Positions 35,001-47,206 are shown, counted from the stretch's first letter. The stretch is DNA of 64,000 nt from Siderastrea radians (GCA_964017195.1 OZ024891.1:3635920-3699919); one strand, 5' to 3'. A program made the numbers and translations. Notes: generated by a model from the letters alone, not told the origin.

Positions 35001-38000
35001 TCTTGTTAATTCCTCATACAAAATTATACCTTTTGAGAGAGATTTCCGGTACTCAGTGCATAGTTTCGAGTCAAATGTTGCCTTGATCTTAAAAGTGAAA
35101 GAGGAAAAAGTTGCATAAAATTGTAGGGTGGTTTATTTTGTCTCAGGATCCATGATCTTCTGGTGTCAAATTTTCAAATTAACCAAATATTGGGAGATTT
35201 TTTCATTAACGCACCATTCAAAATGATATCAAAAGGTGGCTTGAGCTGGTGGTGTAAAAGATACCACCAAAATTCAGTTCTTGTGATGAATTTAAAACTA
35301 GATGATATTCTGATAACAGCTTTTCAAAAGTTCAGTAACCAGTATAATGCCCACCATTTGTCCCTCACATGTCATTTCTGCTTTTTTCCATTTCAGCACA
35401 TTTGTACTGTTTACAAAAAATTGACCAATAACACTTCATGTTCTAAAATGGACATTTTTGTCAGAAAGGGACATGTGAGGATTTAATAATGAAACCCTCA
35501 TGTCACCCTTAAAGAGCCAGTGTCACCCAAAGTGCTTTGCGCGCTTGTGTTTTTGTTTTGAAACAGCTTTTTGCATTTGGCTGGCACGTTTGCCGGACTT
35601 TTAGCAAATTATACCGTGCAAACTGGCCTTTCAGCGAGCTAATATGTACAATAGTAACCTCTCAAAATAGAAATATCTTCATCGCTAGATGTTACTGGAG
35701 AAAACAACTCAAGATCTGAATTTGTAGTCAACGCGTATGGAGCTATTATAACAGCCGATCGATCGGTCTCGATGTACTTAAAACCAGAGCAGCCACTTCC
35801 ACTCGATATAAAAATAAAACAAAAACAAGTAGTAAGAATATTGACATCTTCATCGCTAGATGTCACTGGAGAAAACTACTCAAGATCTGACTTCGCAGTC
35901 AATGCGTGTACATGAATATCTTACAGTCTGATCGATTGATCGCGCAATCGATTGCATCGATCGCAAAACCAGAATAGTTACTTACACTTTTTGTAAACAT
36001 AAAACATAAACAGAGAGTGAACAACAGAGAGTGAACAGGCAACGAACGTGGCACTATTTCGGCGAACGCAGTGTCAGTACTGTTGCTGAAACCCATAGAT
36101 GTTTTTCTTTCTCTCTGCTACTGATAGACGGACTACTTCAGCCGTACACCTTTGGCAGAGCGCGGAAGACTCGGCTTTCGCCTCAGCTTTCCTGTACACT
36201 ATGAAGCATCCAATTTAAAGATGTCCTTCTCCACCGCGAAAACACTTCAGAATTTGGAAATATGCAACGAAATAGACACGGCGGCACTTAAATGTCAAGT
36301 CAAAATTCACACTCGTGCTTTCGGATCGCTAAATGGCAGTGATGGAAGAAGATACAAATCAGACTTCACAATAATCAAGAAAATGGCAGATTTTTCATAT
36401 ATAAAAAATGTGCCTCGGGACGCCAAGCACTTTGGGTGACACTGGCTCTTTAAACCAAATTGGCTGCAAAATGTGTAAAAAATTGTCTTTATGCTTTATT
36501 ACTGGCTTCAAATGTCTGCTGACCATTTCAACAAGTATCAGCAAAACAATAATGAAGACATTTCCACTCAATTTGCAAAATCCATGTAACTTCTAATTCA
36601 TTAAAGTTCCTGCTATATTAAAGGTACTACATGATTCAGTGTTGTCAAGTATACTTACATGAATTGCCAGCAATGAACTCTTCACTCTCTTTTACAGGTG
36701 TGAGAACTACTTTGAAGACAGAAGAATACTCAGGGGAACTGGCAATCTTGCTCAAGACAGCGGGATCATTCTACAACAGAAAAGCATACATGTAATTTAA
36801 CAGAAAAGTCCATGTAGTAGCATGCAAGCTGTGTAACAAACAAATTAACCATCTAAATGCAGACTCAATCTGGTTTTTGTGAGAGAGTCAGTTTTATGCA
36901 AGATCTCCCACTTTCTTGGTCAGTCACAAAATTCTCTGGGGAAATGGATTAATGATATACAAAATTTGAATTTGCCTTGATTGATTTCTACCAGTGATTT
37001 CTTTGCTTCTGCAGAGCCGGAAGATTTCCTTTAATTTGTGATGCCAAGAGACCTGGCTGGAAGTCTAGACATGACCCAGATGTCACCATAATTATTTAGA
37101 AACTTCCAGGCTTCTGATAAAAGGATATTACTACCTGTACAGCTGCACCTGTCCCTTTCATTCTGATTGTAAAACAAGAGTGGGGCAAATGTATCATCAC
37201 GTATATATGCAGGGTTTTTTTTGGAAATACAATTATGTTTTTTGGCTTCCATTTTCAAAATCTTCAGATTTCTAGTTTCTACCCGGCGGGGGAGGGGGTC
37301 CTGCAGATGGAGTATATTATATTGCCAAGCTTACTTTGCGTGATGCAAAGGTTTGCAAAAATACAATACCCCACAGATATGACAAGCTTCTTGAAAAAAA
37401 TAACAAAATGTGTGTGTTATCTTGTAGCATTTATTATTCATTTCATTAGGTATCTTAGAAATTAATATTTACATCTTTCTTTTAGTGTATTTACATATCC
37501 CTTCAAGTCGGTATGCATACATTTCTAACTGCTAGAAATGCAGGTTTTCTGTTTTAATTTCAAACTTTCTAAGACAATAAGAGCAATGAAGTTTGGATTA
37601 ATGAATGTTTGATCATGACTACTGCTCTTTAACAATGTGTGGTTCCAGAAAATATCCATACCCCTCCCACGGAAGGGATTTTTCATATGACCCCCCTCCC
37701 CTCTGGATTTTCCAAAAATGGCCCACAAACTATACCCCTCCCCCCCCCCCCGGAAATTCCACTTTTTTCCTACACCCCCTAGAAATATTTCTGTTTTTTG
37801 TTTAAAGCGAAAAATTAGCTAAACTATAGTTTCAGAATCCAAATTTCGATGGTTACTTGCGTTTTCTGGCAAATTCGCGTACATGAGCAGAAGTTACGTC
37901 GCATGTCAAATGCTATTTTGAATGCATTTTGTCATAAAATTTATTTACGACCAATTCTGCTTCATTATCTTGATGAAACAGCAACACTTCAATTTATAAT

Positions 38001-41000
38001 TCGAGTAGTTGACAAAATACAAGTTCTCTTGAGAAATAAATGTTGAGTGAGAATCACTAAGTTACGCTGCCAAGGTAAAAAATGAGTACTGTAATCAAAA
38101 CAACAGTTTGTGTCAGATTTCAGTGTACCAAATTTGCATGTTCTATTTACAGATATTTTCAGATAGAATTACCTTTCATTTGGCATCATTAACTTTCATT
38201 TGGCAGCTGGAAAATCTTATCATTCTTGGCCTTCAGTGAAGATTTTGATGTTTGTAATGTTTTCAATGATGATAAGGTTCTTCAAGCTGTTCTTTGGTAG
38301 TGATGCTTACTGTTAATTAAGCCTCCTTGTAGCTGTTATTTTTGTCATCGCGTTGCGCAAAAATGTTCGTCTTTTAGCTTGTTCTCCGCTGCATGGGCTT
38401 ACACCACAAACTTTTTCACAACTAGATTTATCTAATGTAAAGTTTAGCCGAAAACGACGTTGCAAGCAGCACAAATGCATTCGAAAACATTTCAGTACAC
38501 ACGCGGGAATGTTCTGTAAACAAACTTATCTGAACAATGGTTCATGTTACGCGCGCCCATCAAACACTTCCCTTTTAATACTTGGGATGCCTTTTACTTT
38601 ATTTTATACTTGCTTTATGCAATTATAATGACGACTATGTGATTTTCCACTGCTACCGAAGAAATTTTGCCCATTTTCTTTCATGCCGAAATATTAATGT
38701 TTGAGTCAAAACCCATGAAATGGGAATGTTTTTATTTTTGATTTATATAACGAACCTGAGTCGTAAATGTCTTACAGATAATATTTGTCTGCCGAACCAT
38801 AATTATTACAGTGTTTTTACCTAGTTTTCGATCAAGAATTACTCTTAGCGGGACCAAGAACTGTTTTGTGTCGATTCTGAATTATTACTGTGCTCAATGC
38901 TGACGCAATAATTCAGTTCAAACGATAGTTTTCACGCCGGCAAACAACAACAAAGAAATGCGACGTAAATGTCTGCACTGCTACTAGCAGAGACGGATAC
39001 AGTTCGAAATCAAATGACAGACGTATCTACTTAAATATGTGTGACAGAGATTCTTGGTGTAATTTACGGGATTTACTCGTCTTCCACAGCATGAGCTGTT
39101 CGCTAATTTGGTAAAACGTTTGTTTGGTAAAATGACAGGACTCTCGCAGCACCAGAAATCGAGCCTGACCACCTTGAAAATATTACTTTTGTGCAGTCAA
39201 CAAGATCAATGTTTGCCTCCGTGGATCAGTAAGCAAAATGCAAACAAAGAAAATTTAACACATAGGAATAATGGAACCGGTCTGGAAAAAATAATATAAA
39301 TTGATACAACACCCCCTCCCCCCCCCTTCAGGATTTTCCTGGGCCTTTGACCTCCCCACCCCCATGGAAATTCCAATCCCTTCCGTGGGGAGGGTATGGA
39401 TATTTTCTGGAACCACACATTGGGCTATTATATTAGAATATACCGAGCATAGATTAATTTGCAGCATATGTGCACAGTTGTTGTATTAGGCCATGTAAAG
39501 CACCTACTAGTTTCAGCCTAAAAATAATAGAAAAACAAAAGCATGGGCAACTGCAGCAACCATACTCGTATGCTGCAAATAAATTTTACCCAAAGGATAC
39601 AGCTCAACTTCATGTAAATAACTTAGTGGGGCTTCCTGAATATAGAATTATAATGGGGTCAGGGTATTCTTACATAATTTAAAGGGACAGCTATTTTCTT
39701 ATAATAAGTGACTTAACTAGCACAGAACTTTAAACATTGGACTGACTTTAAACTTTACACTTTAAACAGAACTTTTAAACTGAAAACAGGTGCTTCCAAC
39801 AAGAATTCTGTGCCAGTACTGTTCTCCACAAAAAGGTACAAAGGAAACACTCAAAATTGCCTAATGTAGCCCAGCTCAATTTTTGAAGTGCTTCAAAATG
39901 CCATGAATTAAAGCAATGAACCATGAAGGAGCAATTTTTTAAGACCAACAGGAAAGATACACATCACTACATTCCCACACTTGGCAATGCCAGAGGAATA
40001 AGCCTTAAATGATCAAAAGTTAAGTTTTCAGCATTCTGATGACATCATGTATAAAGTAACAATACAACCATTTCCCCAGGACAGTTGGGGAAAACAATAG
40101 CCCACCAGATATAACCTGTGTATGTACTGACAAACACAAACAGGTAGAACCAGAAACCTTGGAATAGGATATCTGGATATCCCCCAAAGACAACATTAAA
40201 GTGAAGTCCTATACCACGCTTATTAAAGCTAGTTCTTTTATTACCTCCATTTCTCTGCTTATTAGGACTCTGTCGTATTTTTTCACAACATGCAAGGCAT
40301 GTGTATCCATATTGCAGTTTATACAAGTGAAAACATCCCAATCTTCTGTTCTGGTCTCTTTAACGAGACTAACAACTTCCTGAATTGATAAAACAGAAAA
40401 ATATTATAGTGTCGAATGGCCAGCTTAAAAAACACAGTTGAGAGGAATAGAGACGTGTAGGTTATAACGACGAGGGAAGCATGCAAAAATATTTCCTGTC
40501 AATCTCTACAACCAAGCAGCATTTTGCTAAAACGGAGGATGTTTTTAAATAATCTTTTGCAGTGGAAGAAAACGATTTTAGTGGTCTGAAAATGCTTTTT
40601 TGTTATTATTCTTTTGCAGCTGTTCACAAATGTATTGTACAGTTCTCGATTTTGTGGTAAGCATGCAAAAAAGTTGACAAGATCGATATATAAAAGCCTC
40701 TTGAATAAGGGTGTAGTATTTCTTGTTCGTGATTTATTACATATCACTACGAATCTGATGCAATCATAGGAAGTCACGAGTTTTTTTTCCCTCGGATGAC
40801 TCAAAGAAAAATCAATTAAAACAAAACAGAAAAGCGTGGAAAGACAATACAGCCGCGAAGACGAAAAAGCCCGCCAAACATTACATTGACGTGGCTCAAT
40901 GAAATTTTATAACCGTAGCTTTCATACAACTAAACAACAAGGTATGATTACCTTCGTAATTCCTCCAACTGCTAGTTCAACTTCATAAAGTTCCTGCGAG

Positions 41001-41113
41001 AAGAAAGCTGTCTTACCGGGCTCTGACACAAACGCTTTCCCATCCGCTTCGCGAGTAGCTTTTTCTTTTACGTGTACAGTGACATTTAAACACTTACACT
41101 TGAACTTACTCAT
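29046..41113 (-). CDS. AKT1S1: PRAS40, proline-rich Akt substrate of mTORC1, nine exons
   Basis: Regulatory partner of mTORC1 and substrate of Akt in the cytosol. Exons: 40952-41113, 40245-40379, 36659-36770, 33865-33985, 33402-33479, 32799-32893, 30782-31045, 29991-30121, 29046-29174; 1227 nt, 408 aa, all phases consistent. The C-terminus, SKIGECMRAIARSL then KMFGELPRPRRSTF, matches the end of PRAS40. It keeps an Akt consensus RPRRST with T404 (human T246 site). FSLDD at 300-304 sits where a raptor-binding TOS-like motif is expected, inside an acidic stretch. Residues 262-287 are Pro/His/Gln-rich. The N-terminus has paired cysteines C6, C8 and C73, C76 plus H81/H84, which may bind metal; I know this from invertebrate homologues only loosely. 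A helical Glu/Lys-rich segment covers about 155-215. The gene is longer than vertebrate PRAS40 (about 256 aa). Introns host several mobile elements. Confidence 0.88.
31613..31877 (+). pseudogene. Paired-box (PAX-like) exon broken by a triplication
   Basis: Lies in AKT1S1 intron 6 on the opposite strand. From the ATG at 31613 the frame reads ARNSLGGFYDPGKPLPSNAR. After the repeat it continues NEIFNLFNAGLGLSDIPRNT and RVPKGAVHKIVRHY and ends at a possible donor GGAG|GTAAAG. This matches the N-terminal half of a paired domain (LGG-F--G-PLP---R--I--L---G----DI-R---V--G-V-KI---Y). A 31-bp unit occurs three times in tandem (31650-31742), adding 62 bp and putting a stop after NAR-NE. With a single copy the frame would be open. 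Downstream exons were not found. It could be a stray gene fragment or a paired-domain transposon remnant. Confidence 0.7.
31650..31742. repeat. Three perfect 31-bp tandem copies
   Basis: Units at 31650-31680, 31681-31711 and 31712-31742 are identical, each starting GTAAACCTTTGCC and ending GCAAGGAACGA. They are perfect and confined to the paired-box exon, so the expansion appears recent. Confidence 0.97.
32275..32486. mobile_element. TTAA-flanked MITE, copy B, in AKT1S1 intron 6
   Basis: The ends TTAACCCTTTAAGCCCC and GGGGGCTTCAAGGGTTAA are an almost perfect inverted pair. Same family and orientation as 10966-11183, and about 212 bp long. Copy B keeps better termini than copy A. Non-coding. 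Confidence 0.75.
33692..33719. repeat. ATTC tetranucleotide microsatellite
   Basis: About seven tandem ATTC units in AKT1S1 intron 4. A shorter run of the same motif occurs near 24467-24480 in ADAR intron 1. Confidence 0.9.
35513..36449. mobile_element. TTAA-targeting DNA element in AKT1S1 intron 3
   Basis: A 937-bp element with inverted ends AGAGCCAGTGTCACCCAAAG and CTTTGGGTGACACTGGCTCT, flanked by TTAA at 35509-35512 and 36450-36453. The target site points to a piggyBac- or Kolobok-type transposase supplied in trans. Inside are two about 60-bp direct copies (35675-35735 and 35849-35907, sharing CTCAAGATCTGA) and clusters of GATCGAT. A 95-codon open frame at 36152-36439 has no recognisable domain. 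Confidence 0.85.
37636..39419. mobile_element. 1.8-kb inverted-repeat DNA element in AKT1S1 intron 2
   Basis: Begins TGTGTGGTTCCAGAAAATAT and ends with the exact complement. The homology of the ends continues for about 45 bp through a CCATACCCCTCCC block. Related short ends occur at 49992-50181 and near 48020-48055. No transposase domain is seen inside, and no clear target duplication was identified, so the superfamily is unassigned. Confidence 0.75.
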
Positions 41114-42010
41114 CGCAAAACGTTTTAGAAACCGACAATAACCTTTCTGCTGGGGTTATTCCGGATGTTTCGCGCTAAAAGACAGCAATTTCTCTCCATC
41201 CACTTTCGCTCATTATCGCAGTTTATTCACAGAGTGCAAAATCCCGTGACATAAGTCCCGTGACACAAGTCTCGTGACTTTGCGGAGTGGTATTATCTTA
41301 CATTGACCAATCAAAATTGCGAGGCTGAAAAATTATCCAATCAGAAAGCGATTTGAAAGACACACCTCCGTGATCATTAACCAATTTGACAGGACACCAT
41401 ATCAGCTGACTGTCAAAAATGCTAAATATTTTACCGGAGGCAAATTAATTTTCCGTATTTGTTCAGGAATGAAAATAAGTGTAAGTTGTCTGTGTTCACT
41501 TCGAAATTATGAATATATGAAATTCATATATAACTGCGAGGATCTTCTTTCCATTTATGTGTTCACTTTGTCACGAGTATGCGGTTACCAAAAAAAAAAA
41601 ATTAAAAATAATAATAACAAAAAAAGGGTAATAATAAGAATAATAAAATAAGAAATAATAATAACTATAGTAAAAAAAAAAGATGAAATAAAACAGTATT
41701 CAGAACATAATTTAAAAATAATAAAAGTAATAAAAAGAATGAAGGTCATGGGAAAAAAACACATTGAATTATTTTTAAGGCTTACAAAATGCGATTGGTT
41801 AACGTAATATTCATGAATCTTCCTTGTAGGTAGCAGGGGTGAAGAGAATCCTGCTTTTATACGGTTACAAAGTACGTGAAAAATGTCTCCTTGGTTGACC
41901 CTTCTAGAACCCATGACTTATTGAGACAATTAAACAGCAAGAGCATTAAATTTCCACAGGAACAAGCAGTTTGACCCCTTTTACATAAGTAAAGGCCATT
42001 AATTATTTAA
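41114..42010. other. AKT1S1 promoter region and flank
   Basis: Directly upstream of the AKT1S1 start codon. At 41243-41281 there are three near-tandem copies of (C/T)CGTGAC followed by A-rich spacers, about 130-170 bp before the ATG. Further out (41590-41740) lies an AT-rich low-complexity stretch of AATAATA-type repeats. A SINE-like fragment containing ATATAACTGCGAGGATC is at about 41525-41545. No gene seen. Confidence 0.55.
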
Positions 42011-42289
42011 AGGTCAAATAAACCCAAATTTCGACATTTTTTCTTTCAATCCAATTTCCTTGTTATGTGTTGATTAGGTATCAAATAAACATATTCTGAA
42101 GTTTCAAGTCAGTTGGACTTAGGATCGCAGAGATAATGGAACGTGAAAAGTGCTACTTTTTGGCCTTCATAATCGTAGAGTGGTCGGGAAAGTTGTCGGT
42201 AAATTGTCGGAAATAACACTAGTGACGTCACTGTTGGCGAGCTGGAAAATTGCGGGGATTCGAAGTGTGCGGACTTGAGCGGAAAATCA

Positions 42290-42444
42290 TGGTGTTTTGT
42301 GCTGCTATAAGAGTAAAGTAAGTAATTTTAAGTTTCCAGAAGATCCAGAACTGCCTCAAGAATGGCTCAAAGAATGAAAGGAGGATCGTTTCAACCCACA
42401 AAACACTGATTCACGCGTCTGTGCAGTCCAGTTTACACCACAGG
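42290..42444 (+). pseudogene. THAP-type zinc-finger exon remnant
   Basis: After ATGGTGTTTTGTGC the text includes NFKFPEDPELPQEWLKE, stop, KEDRFNPQNTDSRVCAVQF and a donor CAG|GTAACC. The spacing of the P-x-D/E-P, W, and the late C-x-x-[H] block is that of a THAP domain. However, the frame shifts near 42320, a TGA interrupts it, one early cysteine is absent and the final zinc histidine is glutamine. It cannot encode a working finger. Confidence 0.65.
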
Positions 42445-43053
42445 TAACCAAAGCGATTCGATCGAAAATAATCGGCGGTTTTCCATGGAAAATACCTAAA
42501 AATCCCAATAAAGTTTGAAGAACCTTACCTGTTATGTGTTTGCTGTGTTTTTGCCGGTCTTCCGAGCTTGTGGAGGTTGTTTTGAGCGATAAGTTACAGC
42601 GGTATAAGCCATCCATGTCCGCCGAAGAACGGAGCAACTTCACACGGGAATTCCAATTGCGTGTTCAGCATTTGCACAACGTAGAAATTTAGAGGTAAGA
42701 ATTTTGCATTTTGTTTAATATAACTATGACTAGCTTGTATCTTCTGATGGTTGTTAGCTCTTTCAGTTAGTTTATTTGAGAATATTATAAGTCATAGCAG
42801 TTACTAAGCATTAACAATAACCTCGGGTTTTTGGCGCATAAATTAGGCTACAATATAAACAAACGTAAATTTCGAGCTCTGAATAATATTTTTCACACAC
42901 TAACATATTTCAGTTTTATCGCTTTCATACAGCGACTGCTGGCCCTTCTTAAGCCTCTCACAAGCCAGCACTCAAGACAACCAACAACATAAACCCAGAT
43001 TTAATAAACTGGCCTAGTTTCTAAGTGTTGTGGCTTTTCACTGACAAGCAGGT

Positions 43054-43693
43054 CCCAGGGGGGTACTCCGGATTTCAAGTGATGGGGATGATCGAAGGAT
43101 TTTTTGGGTTTGAAATTTTCTATTCCGGGATGTTTTTGGGTAGGAAAATTTGGCAAGTATTTTTTTTGGGTGGCTTGATTTAAGTAGAGATTTTTTGGGT
43201 ATTCAAAACAATCTGAAGAATTGTGGTAGTGCCTGCGTATGCTGGCCGCGTAGTTTCTGCGAATATTGCGTACTAACAACCAAACTTGTTTTGCGGTTGT
43301 TTAAATTATATTTAACGATGGTGTCGCATTACATTGCATCTGTTTCATAAAACCGGTTATACAATAGTCCGCAAAGTGTCCTGAGTGTATTTCACAAGGC
43401 TTCAATTCATTCAACTGATTTCTCATCCATTCTGTTTATCACCCGGCTGTATCCTCACTGGAATTCCCTTTTGCTGTAGTGAATTCTTGATATCTTTCGC
43501 TTGTGACTTGTGGGTTAATCCTCTCTGGAAATTTTTGAGGCTCGAAAAGTCGGCATGGGATTTTGGGGGTTAATTTTTGGTCCAGGGTTTTTTGGGGGGG
43601 TTCCTTGGAGGCCTTAGGCATTTTTTTGGGTTTTGAGTTTTGCCCTCATTCGATCATCCCCGTCACTTGAAATCCGGAGTACCCCCCCCTGGA
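43054..43693. mobile_element. hAT-type element nested in the Kolobok-like element
   Basis: Inverted ends CCCAGGGGGGTACTCCGG and CCGGAGTACCCCCCCCTGG (about 45 bp of homology) lie inside an 8-bp target duplication AAGCAGGT at 43046-43053 and 43694-43701. The 8-bp duplication is the hallmark of hAT elements. The 640-bp interior contains repeated TTTTTTGGGT motifs and no transposase. Confidence 0.85.
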
Positions 43694-43870
43694 AAGCAGG
43701 TGTTCCAGGCTGTTCCATGTTCATGATTTTTAGGGGAAGTAGAAATGACATCATATCAAGACGAACATGCCCCTATAAAGTTTATGATAGGTGTATCACT
43801 TAATATAATTATGGGGTCCATCCTCCATACAGCTGCTATCTACCGGTAAGTACTTTCAGGAGGGGGAAAT

Positions 43871-43976
43871 GGTAGCCTCCCGTGCAGTCATTTCTAGGGG
43901 AGTTGTTTTACCCCCTCCCCACAAAGGAGGAGGTGGGTAATACGACTCTGCTAAAAATGACTGCGTGGGAGGCTAG
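43871..43976. repeat. Short foldback with GTAGCCTCCC ends
   Basis: GTAGCCTCCCGTGCAGTCAT at the left pairs with ATGACTGCGTGGGAGGCTA at the right. The centre holds CCCCTCC/GGAGGAGG. About 106 bp, non-coding, and nested in the larger TTAA element. Confidence 0.6.
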
Positions 43977-45395
43977 GAAAATAGTTGACCCATAAAAACT
44001 GAAGGAATTGATTGTTGTTTGAAACAAAAAAAAAAATCTTTCTTGGATGCGGCATATGTTCCTTGTCACTCCAAGAAGTACTAATACCTACCTCTTGAAA
44101 AGTTGTTCCTGCAAGTATGAATTTCTGACATTATAGTACCTTAAAACCCTAGAAAGTATCAAAACACGCTGACAATGGTGGTTTTAATTCAAACACCCCA
44201 AGTGGTACCAAAGAATGAATTTTAATCACGGTGACCCCTTCACTACACTATGGGAGCCCCTCCCCTCTCACCTCCTAGGTTAAGTACCACTCTGTAGTAA
44301 TTGAAGAAAATACAAAGTTTAGAAACATTTCAAAGAGTAGTACAACTGTCAACCAAATCTGATGATGTTAATATTATCTAGCAAGACTGCCAGTCTGTTA
44401 ATGGAAATATTCAAAGCCCTTACAGTTTCCACTTTTACTTGGTAAGCTCTCTCTAATTTTTAAAACCAGACAAGATGGAATGGCTTTTGGGATTTGTCAT
44501 CCCAGCTTCATACGTATCCAGTAAGTGTATTGCCTATAAGCAACATTACTGTATACATGTTCTGAGAACGAAAGAGGAAACAACAGACTCATAAGAAAGA
44601 TACACAGATGAGTAAAAGGTAACTCATCAGTAAAGGGATTAAATAAATATGTCAACTACAAAAATAAATCTATATTAAATAAATAAACAGGTTAGCTAAC
44701 CAGTAACAACAGTAGAAAAACAACATTGACTCGATTTCACAGTCTTAGAAATAATGAAATCACCTTTGATTTGTTTAAGCTAAAATTTTAGAGCTTGTTT
44801 TTGCTTTCAACTAACGATTATATGACTTTTATGTTGTACTGATAGTACAACTGATTGTAAACCCAATACTTGTTAAACCATCAAAGGAGTCATAAAGTGC
44901 ACAAGGTTGCTAAGAACTTAACAAGGTATACTGTTTATGTAATCATGTTCATTCATGTAATAAGGGTTTTTGTAATTGTCATTTCATTATTGGTTCCTTG
45001 ATCTTTTACTGCTTTTACGTCACTTTTGTCAAATATCTTAGTATTTAGCACACAACCTCATAAGCATTGCAACATCTCATCATGTATTAATGAAGGATCT
45101 TTTCTCATGAATGCAATTTATAGGGTATTCATTTCCGGACCAAAATATGTAATTTTCCCTCCCCACTGGTCCCCTGGTTCCTCCCCTGCTCCTAGAGGTT
45201 TTTCTTTCTCTTTTCCCAAACAAAGTTCAACCACAAAGCAGCTCTCAGTGTCCCCACTGTCAGACCAAACATGTAATTTTCCTTACCCATCTTAATAACA
45301 AGATGTGTAATTTTTCCTACCCATTTTCAGAACTGACAAAACATAACTGTCACCCCCGAATCAATTACCATTTTCAGACGTGACTCTTAATGCAT

Positions 45396-46292
45396 GGTTC
45401 AATTTTACCTGTTACCATCCCCCCCCCGGGCAACCCCCGGGACAAGTCCAGCCCTTCTGGCCCGGGGGTGGGGAATTGTCTGAAACGGTTTTGTCCCGGG
45501 GGTAGGGGGGCGGGGCAAATCGAAAATAACTTCACGTTTTTCTTGTGAAGCACGTCACTAGCTTATCACTTCTCAGTTGACACAATGGCGCCGGACCGCG
45601 TAGAGAAGACTGCCTATTTCCAGGGAAAATCTCTAGAATTTGTAGCAGACTGGTTGGAGAAGAATAATCTCTCGAAATTATAATCTGTATTCAAAGGCAC
45701 GTTTATTATAAATTGTTAAACGAAGGTGCGTTTGATGCGTACTCGAATGGATGGCGTTCATCACAAACATAGAAATATTTCTTCAGCGTATTTGTATGAA
45801 ACAAATGCACGGCTTTATATTAAACAGAGATCTCAGTCCAGTGTTCTTGTGAAACAAGCTAAGAAAAACTCCTTTAAAATGCTGTCATCAATTTGCTCAC
45901 CGGACCTCTTTTGGGCATGTGCTATATTTAGAATAAAACACGCGGTGAAGAACATTTCTTTACTCGCCAGCCGAATGCCACAGCGGTTAGACTTTTTCTT
46001 CAGTTTTCTTTTTCAATGTAGTGTCCATGTTGTTTAATACTATGTAATATCCTTCGTTCAGTAAACTCTAGAAAAGCGTTTAAGTTCTTGTCAAAACGTC
46101 TGGTTGTGCTATTGTACGGAAATCAATTTTAAACACAAAACAACGTATTTGTGGTCGATGAGGAGTCCCGGGGGTCGGGAATTGTCTCTTTCTGCGTGCC
46201 CGGGGGTGGGGAAAAGACCGCCAAGTAAGAAAAAAATTGCAAATCCCCGGGGGTGTGCCCGGGGGGGGGATGGTAACAGGTAGAATTGAACC
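45396..46292. mobile_element. Inverted-repeat element with G/C-run termini
   Basis: The ends GGTTCAATTTTACCTG and CAGGTAGAATTGAACC are inverted and continue into long C and G runs (CCCCCCCCCGGGC). Inside, on the plus strand at about 45585-45682, a short frame from ATGGCGCCGGACC to a TAA looks like the start of an element ORF cut short. The target duplication was not resolved; nearby direct repeats of CCATTTTCAGAC suggest insertion into another repeat. Confidence 0.6.
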
Positions 46293-47057
46293 CTGCATAA
46301 GTCAACAACCATTTTCAGACCAAAATGGCTTGAAAACCATACCCATTTGGGTTGCACCCATCTTTACATGGATTTTGATCTCTGCCCCCCACCCCCCCCC
46401 CCAAAAAAAAGAGCCAAAAGCAAAATTACGTTAATATGTACGTACTCCGTCCTTCATTTCCAAAATACTGATTATAATCTGTCTCAGCGACAGCTGGATT
46501 TTTGCAATACAGAGGTAAAATTCTCTTCATCTGTCTCTAGGACATAGCAGGTGGTATCTTATCACAGGATTTGGGAATTGCACGACAGCAAAACACTTTC
46601 TCGCCCACCTGGCATTGGTACACAGTTGCCAAAATTTAAATGCACCTAAATTTTGAGCCTAAAATTGTATACATGCAAAACAACAAACAAACACAGTCAC
46701 TAGTAACACTTTGCGATGTAGACAGATACATTCAACAAGATTCAAATACATTCAACAAGAACTGTAACCTGTTTTCGGCTATGTTCAAAATTTGAGCTGG
46801 ATTTTATGCTGCTGTTGCTGCGAGGATGAAAACCGTACTCACACAGGAACTATAATGGATACATGTACAAGAAGCTAGCTTTGCTTTACTCTAGTCAGTC
46901 TAGTTAGTAAGGCATAACAACAAACATCGATCATGATAAGAGTACAAAAGGGCTGCAAAGAACAACAAAAATGCCTCAGATGAAGTGGCAACGCATTTAT
47001 TAACAATTATACGGCGAACTTTTACAGTGTAATGAATAAATAAGCTTAAATGCTCAC

Positions 47058-47206
47058 CAGTAAACTTTACCAATTCGGTCGTTTACTTTCGAAGCCATTG
47101 CTGTCGGTCGAATATCATCTGAGATTTCGCAGTCCGGTTCTGTGGCAATTAGTTCAAACTGGTTTGGTTCTACGTTAAATGCCACAGGTTTGAGCTCCTC
47201 GGCCAT
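47058..47206 (-). pseudogene. First exon of a P2X7-C-terminus-like element protein
   Basis: From the ATG at 47206 it encodes MAEELKPVAFNVEPNQFELI, then an acidic stretch and NDRIGKVYW, ending at a donor G|GTGAGC. In cnidarian genomes the R-x-G-x-x-x-W segment precedes a cysteine-rich domain resembling the P2X7 receptor C-terminus; this is from memory. The following CxCGxC exon was not found between here and the left end, so the gene is probably incomplete. It is fed by the CRE site at 47310. Confidence 0.45.

Noticed and set aside
37605..37805. Short Pro-rich plus-strand frame at the edge of the 1.8-kb element
   Set aside because: It reads through terminal repeat and C-runs, with no homology.
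40499..40804. 101-codon minus-strand open frame between AKT1S1 exons 1 and 2
   Set aside because: Falls in intron 1 of AKT1S1; the flanking exons join in phase without it and no domain is seen.
45726..46037. 103-codon plus-strand open frame
   Set aside because: Lies inside an inverted-repeat element, has no recognisable domain, and composition is not protein-like beyond chance.
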